A DNA stretch of 64,000 nucleotides from Ruminococcus sp. UBA1409 (GCA_002305045.1 DBPX01000016.1:144735-208734), one strand, 5' to 3'; shown: positions 16,477 through 25,769, numbered from the stretch's first letter. Made by a program: numbers and translations. Notes: generated from the letters alone by a model not told the origin.

Positions 16477-17236
16477 TGCTAAGCCTCCTAATTCCATTGG
16501 CACGGCCGGTTTTTTCGTCGAAATCTACTATAACCCCGTTTATACAGCAGCTTCCCTCAGCCTCCTCAAATCTAACAGGAAGATGGAACCTCTGCCTTTG
16601 TATTGCAAGCTCCTTTTTTACTCCCAGGACAGAATGCTCGGGTCCTGTGAAGCCGGCGTCGGTGATGTATGCGGTTTTTCCGGGGAGAAGCTGCTCGTCC
16701 GCCGTCTGAACATGGGTATGAGTTCCAATTACCGCAGTCACCCTGCCGTCAAGATAGTAGCCCATCGCTTTTTTCTCTGCGCTGGCCTCGGCGTGAAAGT
16801 CTACAAAGATATTAGGAGTTTTAATATCCTTTAGAATGTCGTCTATACAGCTAAAGGGATTATCAAGCGGCTCCATATAAACTACTCCCATGAGGTTTAT
16901 TACTGCAATCTGACATCTTCCCATATCAAGGACGCATACTCCCCTCCCCGGAGCGCCGGCGGGATAGTTTGCCGGACGGATTATATGCTGATTTTCCTCG
17001 TATATAACAGAGCATCCGCTCCGCCTGAAGGCATGATTTCCTGTCGTAATGACATCTGCGCCGATTCTTGTAAGAGAGTCCGCAGACTCTGCGGTGACTC
17101 CGTTTCCAGTGGCGGAGTTTTCGCCGTTTATCACGGTTATGTCGATTGAGTTTTTTCTTTTGATGTCTAAAAGCCAGTCGCAAAGACAGCCTACCCCTCT
17201 TTTTGACACGACATCCCCTATAAACAAAAGCCTCAT
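16460..17236 (-). CDS. ymdB: YmdB-type metallophosphoesterase (TIGR00282)
   Basis: A 258-residue protein with all expected metal ligands at nearly Bacillus YmdB positions: Asp8 (FIGDVV), Glu39-Asn40 (NGENSATG), Asn67-His68 (TTGNHAF), and His residues in VDFHAEASAEK and GTHTHVQTADE. YmdB is a 2',3'-cyclic nucleotide phosphodiesterase that affects biofilm and motility in Bacillus. The ATG at 17236 follows a GGGGG-containing site; an in-frame start at 17293 would overlap the TtcA-like gene. Same strand as that gene, 43 bp apart. Confidence 0.93.
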   Translation of the reverse strand: MRLLFIGDVVSKRGVGCLCDWLLDIKRKNSIDITVINGENSATGNGVTAESADSLTRIGADVITTGNHAFRRSGCSVIYEENQHIIRPANYPAGAPGRGVCVLDMGRCQIAVINLMGVVYMEPLDNPFSCIDDILKDIKTPNIFVDFHAEASAEKKAMGYYLDGRVTAVIGTHTHVQTADEQLLPGKTAYITDAGFTGPEHSVLGVKKELAIQRQRFHLPVRFEEAEGSCCINGVIVDFDEKTGRANGIRRLSIKNLK

Positions 17237-17279
17237 ATTTACCCCCGTACTCTGTATAAAAATACCTGCCGCCGGACTG

Positions 17280-18029
17280 TTACTCTGAGCCAAGCTCCCC
17301 GGCTTTTTTGTCCTTAAAGCCCCAGCCGTCGACTCCCGAGCGCCTTAGAGCGCCGAAGAGCCTGTCGGTAAAGCCCTTGTCCCGGTACTCCATGTCCTTT
17401 ATAAACTCCTTCATCTCTTCTCTTTTTGTTGCTCCGTCAGCCGGGCAGACAGATTTTACAACCTCAACCTCAAGTCTTTTTACTGCGGAGCGAATCGCCG
17501 TCTCAGGAGCGAAAACAAGAGGCCTTATCATATAAAGCTCCTTTCGTGAGAGGTAGCTCTTAGGAGAAAAGCAGCCTACCCTCCCCTCGATAAAAAGATT
17601 CATCATAAAGGTCTCGACTACATCGTTGTAATGATGTCCAAGGGCAACTACATTACATCCCGCCTCCTTGGCGGCGTCATGAAGCGCACCACGGCGAAGC
17701 CTTGCACACAGTGAGCATGGGTTAGGCTCCTTCCTGATATCAAACACTATCTCGCCTATATGCGTCCTTATCAGCCGGTATTCAATCCCGTGAGCCATAC
17801 AAAGCTGATTTACTGCGTCATAGCCTCCGGGCTGACCGTTAAACATCGGGTCAAGCGTTATCGCCGTCAGGCTGTAATCTATTCCTATAAATCTTCTCAA
17901 AAGAGAAAGTCCGGCAAGCAGGCAGAGGCTGTCCTTCCCGCCGGAAACCCCTACGGCTATCCTGTCGCCGTCCTTTATCATATCAAACTCCTGTATCGCC
18001 TTTCTCATATAGCCAAGTATTCTCTGCAC
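17280..18029 (-). CDS. TtcA-like tRNA 2-thiolation family ATPase
   Basis: A 249-residue PP-loop ATPase: VGVSGGKDSLCLLAGL binds ATP by adenylation chemistry. CSLCARLRRGALHDAAKEAG and ALGHHYNDVVETFMMNLF match the TtcA/CTU1 family, which puts sulfur on tRNA wobble-region or C32 bases. TtcA itself needs an Fe-S cluster held by CxxC pairs; one CxxC pair (in PCSLC) is visible, so the exact target base is uncertain. Start is GTG at 18029 with CGGAGG 8 bases upstream. YmdB follows. Confidence 0.85.
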   Translation of the reverse strand: MQRILGYMRKAIQEFDMIKDGDRIAVGVSGGKDSLCLLAGLSLLRRFIGIDYSLTAITLDPMFNGQPGGYDAVNQLCMAHGIEYRLIRTHIGEIVFDIRKEPNPCSLCARLRRGALHDAAKEAGCNVVALGHHYNDVVETFMMNLFIEGRVGCFSPKSYLSRKELYMIRPLVFAPETAIRSAVKRLEVEVVKSVCPADGATKREEMKEFIKDMEYRDKGFTDRLFGALRRSGVDGWGFKDKKAGELGSE

Positions 18030-18168
18030 CTAATCATCCTCCGGCATCTAGCTTTTCTTAATTATATCACATCAGCCCTGTTATGAAAAGCTATTTTTGA
18101 GTATTTAAAAATAAAATGCTATTCAATTACAAGAAAAAGGATTATCATCATTTAGCACGGTGAAAGCT

Positions 18169-18197
18169 GAGCAGTACCGCTTTTTGAGGTACTGCTC
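18169..18197. terminator. Strong hairpin downstream of the LysR gene
   Basis: Perfect 10 bp stem GAGCAGTACC/GGTACTGCTC with a 9-base loop. It lies 20 bp after the LysR-gene stop on the minus strand; only a short T tract follows there, while a T-rich run (TTATTTATT) follows on the plus strand. It probably ends the LysR transcript and may be bidirectional. Confidence 0.6.
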
Positions 18198-18216
18198 TTA
18201 TTTATTGTGGGAAAGC

Positions 18217-19119
18217 CTATACAGGCGGCTGCATATTTTCAATCAGCTCATTTAAGCAATCGACAAAAGCTCTTGCCGCCTTAGAAAACACCTGATACTT
18301 TTTCCAGACAATATACCCGTGCGCCTCCAATCGTGGCGATAACGGGCGGAAGCAGAGGTTGCTTCCGTTGGTATTTATGAGCTTATCAAAGCAAAGAGCA
18401 TATCCAATGCCCTCATCGACCAGCAAGGAGGCGTTAAATAAGAGGTTATAGGTTGCGACTATATGAAGCTCCGATTCCTTCCTGCCGAGCCATTGCCCGA
18501 GATAGGCGTTGTCTCCCCTTTGGTGGGAGACAATCAGAGGCTTATCCCACAAATCCTTCAGCAGTATTGCCTTTTTTTCAGCCAAGGGAGAGTCCTTACG
18601 CATTAATACTCCCCAGCTGTCCTTAATCGGCACCGGGACCGCCTCATATGTATGCGGGTCGATGGAGGAAAACAAAAGTCCAAAGTCAATAAGGCCCTTA
18701 TCGAGATATTCAAGGACATGCTCAGCGTTTCCGCTCGAGATGTGGTATTTAATATCAGGATATTTTTTCTGTAGAATATTGGCTACCTTGGCAAAAAGAC
18801 GAACGGTCTCGGTCTCTCCGGCACCGATAAAAACATTTCCTGCGATTGTGTCGTCAGCGCCGGAGATCTCCTCCTCTGTGCGCCGCATAAGAGAGAGCAT
18901 TTCCTCCGCACGCTTGCGAAGAATCATACCCTCCTCCGTTAGGACAACCTTTCGTGAGCCTTTGACGCCACGGATTAAAAGCTTCTTTCCAAGCTCGTCC
19001 TCCAAGCCCTTTAGCTGTGTGGAGAGCGCTGGCTGAGAAATATGCAGAGCTTCTGCGGCGGCGGTGATGCTTTGCTCCCTAGCCACCGCTAAAAAGTATT
19101 CCAGCAACCGAAATTCCAA
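18217..19119 (-). CDS. LysR family transcriptional regulator
   Basis: A 300-residue regulator. The N-terminal helix-turn-helix (SITAAAEALHISQPALSTQL, KGLEDELGKKLLIRG) is a textbook LysR domain, followed by a linker helix and a two-lobed effector-binding domain (about residues 90-295). The start is TTG at 19119 with GGGAGG 8 bases upstream. No divergent gene is next to it, so the usual clue to its target is missing. The neighbouring pckG gene is 457 bp upstream on the same strand and cannot be tied to it from sequence. Confidence 0.92.
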   Translation of the reverse strand: MEFRLLEYFLAVAREQSITAAAEALHISQPALSTQLKGLEDELGKKLLIRGVKGSRKVVLTEEGMILRKRAEEMLSLMRRTEEEISGADDTIAGNVFIGAGETETVRLFAKVANILQKKYPDIKYHISSGNAEHVLEYLDKGLIDFGLLFSSIDPHTYEAVPVPIKDSWGVLMRKDSPLAEKKAILLKDLWDKPLIVSHQRGDNAYLGQWLGRKESELHIVATYNLLFNASLLVDEGIGYALCFDKLINTNGSNLCFRPLSPRLEAHGYIVWKKYQVFSKAARAFVDCLNELIENMQPPV

Positions 19120-19221
19120 TTGTATCGCCTCCCTATATTGTCAAGTGATTCTCCCTTTAAAATAAAGGTTTTTCAAGTTACTATCTCAGATAAATGAGCC
19201 AAGGAAAGGGGCATTTCTCTG

Positions 19222-19340
19222 TATCTGGTACGAAAATAGCTGGTTTTGGGTACACGAAGTAAAACGTCTTTGCATTTCGTTTTACATGGCCTTGTGTATA
19301 CCCATCCATCTATGGCAGCGTACCTCCCGTGTCTACCAGG
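19222..19340. other. Nested palindromic element, possible structured RNA or repeat relic
   Basis: Three nested inverted repeats share one centre: GGTACG/CGTACC (19227-19232 with 19319-19324), GGGTACAC/GTGTATACCC (19248-19255 with 19294-19303, two-base bulge), and GTAAAACG/CGTTTTAC (19259-19266 with 19278-19285, loop of 11). CTGGTA (19225-19230) can alternatively pair with TACCAG (19334-19339). It lies in the 457 bp LysR-pckG gap (19120-19576). A 67-codon frame across it (19173-19376, minus) lacks a ribosome site and is probably not coding. No known RNA family is recognised. Confidence 0.5.
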
Positions 19341-19483
19341 ATCTTCCGCGTCTCCTTTCAAAACATGTGTAATCATGCTTACGCTTGTTTAGTGTCTCAA
19401 TATCAAATCGGATAGGCATTTTTTATGGAATATTTATATTATAACACGAATTTGTGACCTTTTCGTCACTATTGCACAGAAAT

Positions 19484-19522
19484 CGGCGGCAAGGAACAAT
19501 CCTCACCGCCGGTTTATTTTTA
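19484..19522. terminator. Hairpin downstream of pckG
   Basis: CGGCGG/CCGCCG stem at 19484-19511 with a 16-base loop that itself contains AGGA/TCCT pairing. The T-rich run (GTTTATTTTT) is on the plus-strand side; on the minus strand only ATTTCTG follows. It is the first hairpin after the pckG stop and is a fair candidate for its 3' end. Confidence 0.5.
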
Positions 19523-19576
19523 AATTATTGCCTTATGTAGTGCTAGCTCAAGAGGACGCACTGTTTTTTCGTGACA

Positions 19577-21364
19577 TTATCCAAGTCTTTCCTTGAGGCT
19601 TGAAAGCTCATCGGCAAGCTCCTTGGGAAGCTTGTCGCCGAATTTGGAGTAGAACTCCTCGATGCCCTTTGCCTCGTCAAGCCAGAGCTGCTTGTCGACC
19701 GAGAGAAGTCCCCTTACGGTCTCGGTGGTGATACCCTCAAGGCCGTCGACATTGATGTCCTCGGGCTTAGGCTCATATCCGATAGGAGTCTCGACAGCGT
19801 CGACAGCGTCCTCACAGCGCTCAAGAATCCAGTCGAGGACTCTCATATTGTCGCCGAAGCCGGGCCAGATGAAGTTGCCATCATCGTCGGTACGGAACCA
19901 GTTGACATTGAATATCTTAGGAGCCTTGTCGCCAAGAATCCTGCCCATCTCTAGCCAGTGTCCCCAGTAGTCGCCCATGTTATAGCCGCAGAAGGGAAGC
20001 ATAGCCATGGGGTCACGCCTTACGACTCCGACTGCGCCGGTAGCGGCGGCGGTGGTCTCAGAAGCCATTATCGAGCCGACAAAGGTGCCGTGCTGCCAGT
20101 TAAAGGACTGGTAAACCAGCGGAGCGGTCTTTGCTCTTCTTCCGCCGAAGATAATTGCAGAGACGGGTACTCCCTCGGGGTTGTTGAACTCCGGCGAGAT
20201 GCAGGGGCAGTTCTCTGCGGGAGCGGTGAATCTTGAGTTGGGATGGGCAAGGTGGTTTCCTTCCGCAATATACTCAGGACCGTTGACCTTTGCGCCCTTC
20301 CACTCGGTTGCGTTTACGGGAGGATTCTTGTCAAGCTTCTCCCACCAAACCGTCATATCGTCGTTATTTATGGCGACATTAGTGAAGATGGTGTTCTTCC
20401 TTGTGGAAGCAAGAGCATTATAGTTAGACTTCTCGTTTGTGCCGGGTGCAACTCCGAAGAAGCCGCTCTCCGGGTTAATGGCGTAGAGTCTGCCGTCCTT
20501 GCCGGGCTTGAGCCATGCGATATCGTCGCCGACTGTCCAGACCTTGTAGCCCTTCTTGGTATAGGTCTCGGGAGGAATCAGCATTGCAAGATTGGTCTTT
20601 CCGCAGGCGGAGGGGAAGGCTGCCGTTACATACTTGACCTCGCCGTTTGGCTTCTCGATGCCGAGAATCAGCATATGCTCAGCCATCCAGCCCTCGTTCT
20701 TGCCCTGATAGGAGGCGATTCTGAGCGCAAAGCACTTCTTACCGAGAAGAACATTTCCGCCGTATGCCGAGTTTATCGACCAGATTGTGTTATCCTCAGG
20801 GAACTGAACGATATACCTCTTCTCGGGGTCGACATCAGCCTTGGAGTGAAGTCCCCTTACGAAGTCGTTAGAGCTGTCCCCTAAGTTCTTGAACGCCTGG
20901 ACGCCCATTCTGGTCATTATAGCCATGTTAAGTACGACATATATAGAATCGGTAACCTCAACTCCTACCTTTGCAAGCGGCGAGCCGATAGGTCCCATCG
21001 AGTAAGGAATGACATACATAGTTCTGCCCTTCATTACTCCGTCGTACATCGGGGTGAGCTTAGCATACATCTCCTTGGGGTCGCACCAGTTATTTGTCGG
21101 ACCTGCGTCCTCCTTCTTGGAGGTGCAGATAAAGGTCCTGTCCTCAACTCTTGCGACATCGTTTGGAAGCGTTCTGTGATAAAGACATCCGGGAAGCTTC
21201 TCCTCGTTGAGCTTTATCATCTCGCCGGTGGCGCATGCCTCAGCCCTCAGAGCGTCGAGCTGCTCCTCGCTGCCGTCAAGCCAGACAACCTTATCAGGCT
21301 TGGTAAGAGCAATCATTTCATCAACCCACTTGTTGACATTAGGGTTTTTAGTGAGTAAAGTCAT
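19577..21364 (-). CDS. pckG: Phosphoenolpyruvate carboxykinase, GTP type
   Basis: A 595-residue enzyme interconverting oxaloacetate and PEP with GTP/GDP (or the reverse, anaplerotic direction in fermenters). Length and sequence match the GTP family rather than the ATP family: FPSACGKTNLAML is the kinase-1a P-loop with its hyper-reactive Cys, YGGNVLLGKKCFALRIAS and NWFRTDDDGNFIWPGFGDN are diagnostic. ATG 21364 has AAAGGAG 8 bases upstream. It is a single gene with its own promoter; a downstream hairpin is at 19484-19511. Confidence 0.97.
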   Translation of the reverse strand: MTLLTKNPNVNKWVDEMIALTKPDKVVWLDGSEEQLDALRAEACATGEMIKLNEEKLPGCLYHRTLPNDVARVEDRTFICTSKKEDAGPTNNWCDPKEMYAKLTPMYDGVMKGRTMYVIPYSMGPIGSPLAKVGVEVTDSIYVVLNMAIMTRMGVQAFKNLGDSSNDFVRGLHSKADVDPEKRYIVQFPEDNTIWSINSAYGGNVLLGKKCFALRIASYQGKNEGWMAEHMLILGIEKPNGEVKYVTAAFPSACGKTNLAMLIPPETYTKKGYKVWTVGDDIAWLKPGKDGRLYAINPESGFFGVAPGTNEKSNYNALASTRKNTIFTNVAINNDDMTVWWEKLDKNPPVNATEWKGAKVNGPEYIAEGNHLAHPNSRFTAPAENCPCISPEFNNPEGVPVSAIIFGGRRAKTAPLVYQSFNWQHGTFVGSIMASETTAAATGAVGVVRRDPMAMLPFCGYNMGDYWGHWLEMGRILGDKAPKIFNVNWFRTDDDGNFIWPGFGDNMRVLDWILERCEDAVDAVETPIGYEPKPEDINVDGLEGITTETVRGLLSVDKQLWLDEAKGIEEFYSKFGDKLPKELADELSSLKERLG

Positions 21365-21461
21365 CGTAAAATCTCCTTTGCAAAAATTTAACTGCATTCA
21401 AAAATGCAAGATGAGAAAGGAAAACTTGCAGAAATTTAAAATTTTCCGCTCCTATTTTTCT

Positions 21462-21490
21462 ATGATACATTCTTTTTATCATGCTGTCAA
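21462..21490 (-). promoter_or_regulatory. Sigma-A promoter of pckG
   Basis: Minus strand TTGACA (21490-21485), 17 bp spacer, TATCAT (21467-21462). The leader to the pckG ATG is about 90 bases, and no further regulatory motif is recognised in it. Confidence 0.75.
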
Positions 21491-21602
21491 GTGGTTTAAT
21501 TCATTTTTCACAAGAATTTCACCGATGCCGTACGCAAACGGCTCGATGTTAAAATTCCACTATCAGCCTGCCGGTTTTATTCTTTCCGGCTCCAAAAAGC
21601 TG

Positions 21603-22649
21603 CTATCGGATGAGCATCGCATCCCCGAAGCTAAAGAATCTGTACCTTTCCTTTACCGCCTCCCTATAGGCGTTCATGGTGTTATCATAGCCGGCAAAGG
21701 CGGCAACCAGCATGATAAGCGTGCTCTCCGGGAGGTGGAAATTGGTGATAAGGCCGTCTATACAGCGGAACTTGTAGCCGGGATAGATAAAAATGTCGGT
21801 GTCGCCGTGGTCCTCGACGATTACGCCGTCATGCTTTTTAGCGACGCTTTCAAGCGTCCGGCAGGAGGTTGTGCCGACGGCTATCACCCTGCCTCCAGAC
21901 GCCTTTGTCCTGTTGATAAGCTCCGCTGTTTTCTTTGGAAGACAGTAGTGCTCGGTGTGCATTTTATGCTCAAGGATATTTTCCTCCTTGACAGGTCTGA
22001 AGGTCCCAAGACCCACATGGAGCGTTACCTCCCCGATGCCGACTCCCATCCCTTCAAGCTCTGTAAGCTGCTCGGCTGTGAAGTGAAGCCCCGCCGTCGG
22101 AGCCGCGGCAGAGCCTACCTCCCTTGAATAAACCGTCTGATACCTTTCCTTGTCCTCAAGCTTTTTGGTTATATAGGGAGGCAGAGGCATCTGCCCGATT
22201 TTGTCGAGCACGGAATAAAGACTTCCCTCACAGCTAAACTCGACTATCCTGTTGCCGTCGTCGATAACGCTGAGCACCTTAGCCTTTAAAAGACCGTCTC
22301 CAAACGAAAACACTGTGCCCGGCTTTGCCTTTTTCCCGGGACGGCAGATAATCTCCCAGACATTAAGGCTCCTTTGCTCCAGAAGCAAAAACTCTATGAA
22401 GCTGCTGGTTTCCTCCTTCTCGCCGTAGATTCTCGCCGGCAGAACTCTTGAATCGTTCACTATCAGACAGTCACCCTTTTTGAGATAGCTGCATAGATTG
22501 TAGAAGCGGTCGTGAGTAAGACTCCCCGTGTGACGGTCCATGACCAAAAGTCTCGAGTGATTTCTAGGCTCGATAGGCGTCTGGGCGATTAGCTCCTCGG
22601 GAAGCTCGTAGTTAAAATCACTCTTTTTAAGGCTGTTTAAATCAAACAT
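21603..22649 (-). CDS. queA: S-adenosylmethionine:tRNA ribosyltransferase-isomerase
   Basis: A 348-residue enzyme making epoxyqueuosine in tRNA by transferring the ribosyl part of SAM to 7-aminomethyl-7-deazaguanine. Typical QueA segments are [74 protein letters not shown] and [20 protein letters not shown] at 22649 (start [11 protein letters not shown]) fits family length; an in-frame TTG upstream at 22697 would overlap the region of the asd promoter. Divergent from asd. Confidence 0.96.
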   Translation of the reverse strand: MFDLNSLKKSDFNYELPEELIAQTPIEPRNHSRLLVMDRHTGSLTHDRFYNLCSYLKKGDCLIVNDSRVLPARIYGEKEETSSFIEFLLLEQRSLNVWEIICRPGKKAKPGTVFSFGDGLLKAKVLSVIDDGNRIVEFSCEGSLYSVLDKIGQMPLPPYITKKLEDKERYQTVYSREVGSAAAPTAGLHFTAEQLTELEGMGVGIGEVTLHVGLGTFRPVKEENILEHKMHTEHYCLPKKTAELINRTKASGGRVIAVGTTSCRTLESVAKKHDGVIVEDHGDTDIFIYPGYKFRCIDGLITNFHLPESTLIMLVAAFAGYDNTMNAYREAVKERYRFFSFGDAMLIR

Positions 22650-22702
22650 TTTTATAAAAGCTCCAATCTTAGAGAATTTAGCGCAATAAACCGTCAAATA
22701 GG

Positions 22703-22731
22703 TTGACTGGATAAAGGTATGATGGTATAAT
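22703..22731 (+). promoter_or_regulatory. Sigma-A promoter of the asd-dapA-dapB operon
   Basis: TTGACT (22703-22708), exactly 17 bp, TATAAT (22726-22731). The leader to asd is about 125 bases; I looked for a lysine riboswitch there and did not find its conserved segments. Confidence 0.85.
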
Positions 22732-22863
22732 AGGGCTTGCTACCGGCGGGCGGCAGTGCATAAGCGCTTCATCGGCTGATTTGACTATAAGATTATACAG
22801 CATCCTATCTTATTTTTCAACTGTTTTCCCGCCTAAAATCTTTCAAGTAAAGGATGAGCTAAG

Positions 22864-23943
22864 ATGAGAAGATACAATGTCGGTGTGATCGGAGCTACCG
22901 GAATGGTCGGGCAGAGGTTTTTGACCTTGCTAAGCGGACATCCGTGGTTTAAGGTTACTGTTGTCGCAGCCTCCTCAAGGTCGGCAGGAAAGCCGTACCG
23001 TGAGGCTGTCGGAGCTAAATGGGCGATGAGCGTTCCTGTTCCCGAGGAAATAGCGTCTCTTACCGTTATGGACGCCGTCGCCGATAAGGAGATTATAGCA
23101 GGCTCCGTAGACTTCTGCTTCTGCGCCGTTGACATGAAAAAGGACGATATTCTAAGTCTTGAGGAGGCATACGCAAGACTTGAGTGCCCGATAGTCTCGA
23201 ACAACTCCGCAAACCGCCAGGTCCCCGATGTCCCGATGGTCGTGCCGGAGGTAAACCCGGAGCATATCGAGGTCATCGAGTGGCAGAAAAAGAGACTCGG
23301 AACAAAAAAAGGCTTTATCGCAGTAAAGTCTAACTGCTCGATTCAGAGCTATGTTCCAGCCCTGCACCCTCTCAGAAAGTACGGGCTAAGGTCTGTGCTT
23401 GCCTGCACCTATCAGGCTATATCGGGAGCCGGAAAGACCTTTGCAACCTGGCCGGAGATGACCGACAATATTATCCCCTACATAGCCGGCGAGGAGGAAA
23501 AGAGTGAGAAGGAGCCTCTAAAGGTATGGGGAGAGCTTCGTGACGGGAAAATTGTAAACGCCTCCTCTCCGCTTATCACAACGCAGTGCCTGAGGGTCCC
23601 GGTGTCCGACGGTCACACCGCCGCAGTTTTTGTGAGCTTTGACAAAAAGCCCTCCAAGGAGGACATCATAAACGACTGGAGGGAGTTTAAGGGTGTTCCG
23701 CAGGAGCTTGAGCTTCCATCTGCGCCAAAGCAGTTTTTAAACTATTTCAGCGACGATAACCGTCCCCAGACAAGGCTTGACAGGGACTTAGAGCGTGGAA
23801 TGGCTGTATCTATAGGAAGGCTGCGTGAGGATACTCAGTACGATTACAAGTTCGTCTGTCTTTCTCACAATACGCTAAGAGGCGCCGCAGGAGGCGGAGT
23901 GCTTTTAGCTGAGCTTCTTGCAGCCAAGGGCTACTTTGACTAA
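22864..23943 (+). CDS. asd: Aspartate-semialdehyde dehydrogenase
   Basis: A 359-residue enzyme reducing aspartyl phosphate to aspartate semialdehyde with NADPH. N-terminal Rossmann motif GVIGATGMVGQRF, the active-site Cys in VKSNCSIQSY, and a His in SDGHTAAVFV near residue 247. Overall it looks like the archaeal/fungal-type ASADH (TIGR00978) rather than the Escherichia type, a form also common in Clostridia. AAAGGATG lies upstream of the ATG. First gene of the operon with dapA and dapB, which carry the product on to diaminopimelate and lysine. Confidence 0.95.
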   Translation: MRRYNVGVIGATGMVGQRFLTLLSGHPWFKVTVVAASSRSAGKPYREAVGAKWAMSVPVPEEIASLTVMDAVADKEIIAGSVDFCFCAVDMKKDDILSLEEAYARLECPIVSNNSANRQVPDVPMVVPEVNPEHIEVIEWQKKRLGTKKGFIAVKSNCSIQSYVPALHPLRKYGLRSVLACTYQAISGAGKTFATWPEMTDNIIPYIAGEEEKSEKEPLKVWGELRDGKIVNASSPLITTQCLRVPVSDGHTAAVFVSFDKKPSKEDIINDWREFKGVPQELELPSAPKQFLNYFSDDNRPQTRLDRDLERGMAVSIGRLREDTQYDYKFVCLSHNTLRGAAGGGVLLAELLAAKGYFD

Positions 23944-24030
23944 AAAGCCGGAGCCGTCTTTTCGGTGGCAGGAGGAGCCTAAACGAAGTCGAAAGAAACT
24001 ATCATTTTAAGAAAGGCTGATGGCTCTAGC

Positions 24031-24918
24031 ATGAAAAGGCTTTTATTCACGGGAGCGGCAACCGCTGTCGTCACGCCGATGAAAAAGGACGGTTCACTTG
24101 ACATAAAGAAGTATAAGCAGCTTATTGACTGGCAGATAAAAAGCGGGATAGACGCCATAGTCGCCGTCGGGACAACCGGCGAGAACGCTGTTCTTTCCGC
24201 CGACGAGCACCGTTTACTGATGGAGACGGCTGTCGAGGCGGCGGATAAAAGGGTCCCGGTAATATGCTCAACCGGCTCAAACGACACTGAATACGGCAGA
24301 AATACCAGCATAGCTGCACAACGAGCAGGCGCTGACGGTCTTTTGCTTGTGACTCCGTACTACAATAAATGTACCCAGGACGGAATAATCAAGCACTACG
24401 AAAGAATCCTCTCGGGGACCGATATCCCAGCAATCATCTACAATGTACCCTCAAGAACAGGATTTCAAATAAGTCTTGAGAGCTGCTTAAAGCTTTCCGA
24501 AATCGACAGGATAGTTGGTATCAAGGAGGCAAGCGGTAATCTTCAGTTCGCAGCGGCTCTGGCGTCTCAATGCGGCGAGGATCTTCCCATCTACTCCGGG
24601 AACGACGACATCGTGCTTCCTATAATCTCAATAGGCGGCAAGGGGGTCATATCTGTTATTTCAAATATCCTCCCGGGCGATATGGCTAGACTTTGCAGGG
24701 CCTCCTTAAACGGCGACTATCAGCTTGCAAGAGAGCTTTCAAACAGATTAAACACCCTCTCAAGGCTTATGTTCTGCGAGGTAAATCCAATACCGATAAA
24801 GGCGGCAATGAGCGAGCTTGGCTTGTGCGAGGACTGGCTGAGGCTGCCTCTCACCAAAATCTCGCCGGAAAACAGAGTCACCCTGAAAGAGGCTCTTTTG
24901 GAGTACGGTCTTATGTAA
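24031..24918 (+). CDS. dapA: 4-hydroxy-tetrahydrodipicolinate synthase
   Basis: A 295-residue TIM-barrel aldolase condensing pyruvate with aspartate semialdehyde. Shown by VGTTGENAVLSADEH (phosphate-loop type GTTGE), TPYYNKCTQDGIIKHY with the catalytic Tyr, YNVPSRTG with Arg, and the Schiff-base Lys in IVGIKEASGN. It follows asd by 87 bp and precedes dapB by under 20 bp on the same strand. The dihydrodipicolinate branch also feeds dipicolinic acid synthesis during sporulation, but the dpaAB genes are not in the window. Confidence 0.97.
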   Translation: MKRLLFTGAATAVVTPMKKDGSLDIKKYKQLIDWQIKSGIDAIVAVGTTGENAVLSADEHRLLMETAVEAADKRVPVICSTGSNDTEYGRNTSIAAQRAGADGLLLVTPYYNKCTQDGIIKHYERILSGTDIPAIIYNVPSRTGFQISLESCLKLSEIDRIVGIKEASGNLQFAAALASQCGEDLPIYSGNDDIVLPIISIGGKGVISVISNILPGDMARLCRASLNGDYQLARELSNRLNTLSRLMFCEVNPIPIKAAMSELGLCEDWLRLPLTKISPENRVTLKEALLEYGLM

Positions 24919-24937
24919 AAAAGAAAGGATGAGTCAT

Positions 24938-25687
24938 TTGACTAAAATTGCAATAAGCGGCTGCTGCGGCAAGATGGGTAGGGTCGTGGCGGACATAATA
25001 GCCTCCCGTGAGGACGACGAGGTAGTAGCAGGAATCGACAAGGTGCCGTCTCTGGACGCTAAATTCCCGGTTGTCTCCTCCCCCACCCTTCTTCCTAAGG
25101 CTCCCGATGTTATAATCGACTTCTCGCACCCATCTGCTCTCGAGGGGCTTTTAAGCTATGCAAAGACTAACAACACCGCCCTCGTTTTAGCCTCTACAGG
25201 CTACTCTCAGGAGGATATCGCAAGGATAAGGTCTGCCTCCGGCGAGATACCGATATTCTTTACAGCAAATATGTCTATAGGAATAAATCTTCTTTGCGAG
25301 CTGGCAAAAAAGGCGTACAGCGTCCTAGGAGGACAGTTTGACATAGAAATAGTGGAAAAGCACCACAACCAGAAGATAGACGCTCCCAGCGGAACCGCCA
25401 TCATGCTGGCGGAGGCTATAAACCAGTCCGCCGGAGATAGCTACAGCTACACCTACGACAGGCACAGCGTCAGGAAGAAAAGAGAGCATAACGAAATAGG
25501 AATCCACTCCGTAAGAGGCGGGACTATCGTCGGAGAGCATGAGATAATCTTCGCCGGGCGTGACGAGATTATAAGCCTTAGCCACTCTGCGATGTCGAAG
25601 GAGGTCTTTGCTGTCGGAGCGGTGAACGCCGCAATATTCATAAACGGCCGTCCGGCAGGGCTTTATTCGATGTCCGACATGCTCTGA
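24938..25687 (+). CDS. dapB: 4-hydroxy-tetrahydrodipicolinate reductase
   Basis: About 249 residues. NAD(P)H-binding AISGCCGKMGRVV at the start, STGYSQEDIARI, and the family signature EKHHNQKIDAPSGTA with catalytic His-His and Lys. The C-terminal GRDEIISLSHSAMSKEVF is also typical. A TTG at 24938 is favoured because GAAAGGA is 8 bases upstream; the ATG at 24929 sits on that ribosome site. It completes the asd-dapA-dapB unit and is followed by a bidirectional terminator. Confidence 0.95.
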   Translation: MTKIAISGCCGKMGRVVADIIASREDDEVVAGIDKVPSLDAKFPVVSSPTLLPKAPDVIIDFSHPSALEGLLSYAKTNNTALVLASTGYSQEDIARIRSASGEIPIFFTANMSIGINLLCELAKKAYSVLGGQFDIEIVEKHHNQKIDAPSGTAIMLAEAINQSAGDSYSYTYDRHSVRKKREHNEIGIHSVRGGTIVGEHEIIFAGRDEIISLSHSAMSKEVFAVGAVNAAIFINGRPAGLYSMSDML

Positions 25688-25735
25688 CGCAAAAACAGCC
25701 CCAGCTTTTACATATTGCAGTATTAAAAAAGTCAT

Positions 25736-25769
25736 GCTCCCCCGATTATTAATCCGAGGGAGCTTTTTT
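25736..25769. terminator. Bidirectional terminator between dapB and the GH8 gene
   Basis: GCTCCCCCG/CCGAGGGAGC stem (25736-25763) followed on the plus strand by TTTTTT. On the minus strand a T-run (CTTTTTTAAT) follows a few bases further on. It overlaps the last bases of the convergent GH8 gene. Confidence 0.85.

Noticed and set aside
19173-19376. 67-codon minus-strand frame over the nested palindromes
   Set aside because: No Shine-Dalgarno, odd Arg/Cys-rich composition, and it crosses the hairpin stems; treated as part of the palindromic element.
20243-20884. 213-codon plus-strand frame antisense to pckG
   Set aside because: It lies wholly within the conserved pckG gene; composition follows the reverse frame of that gene.
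21207-22127. 306-codon plus-strand frame across the pckG 5' end and queA
   Set aside because: It is antisense to two clear genes, has no ribosome site, and its protein shows no family pattern.
22732-22863. Lysine riboswitch in the asd leader
   Set aside because: The expected conserved L-box segments are absent and the leader is only about 125 bases.
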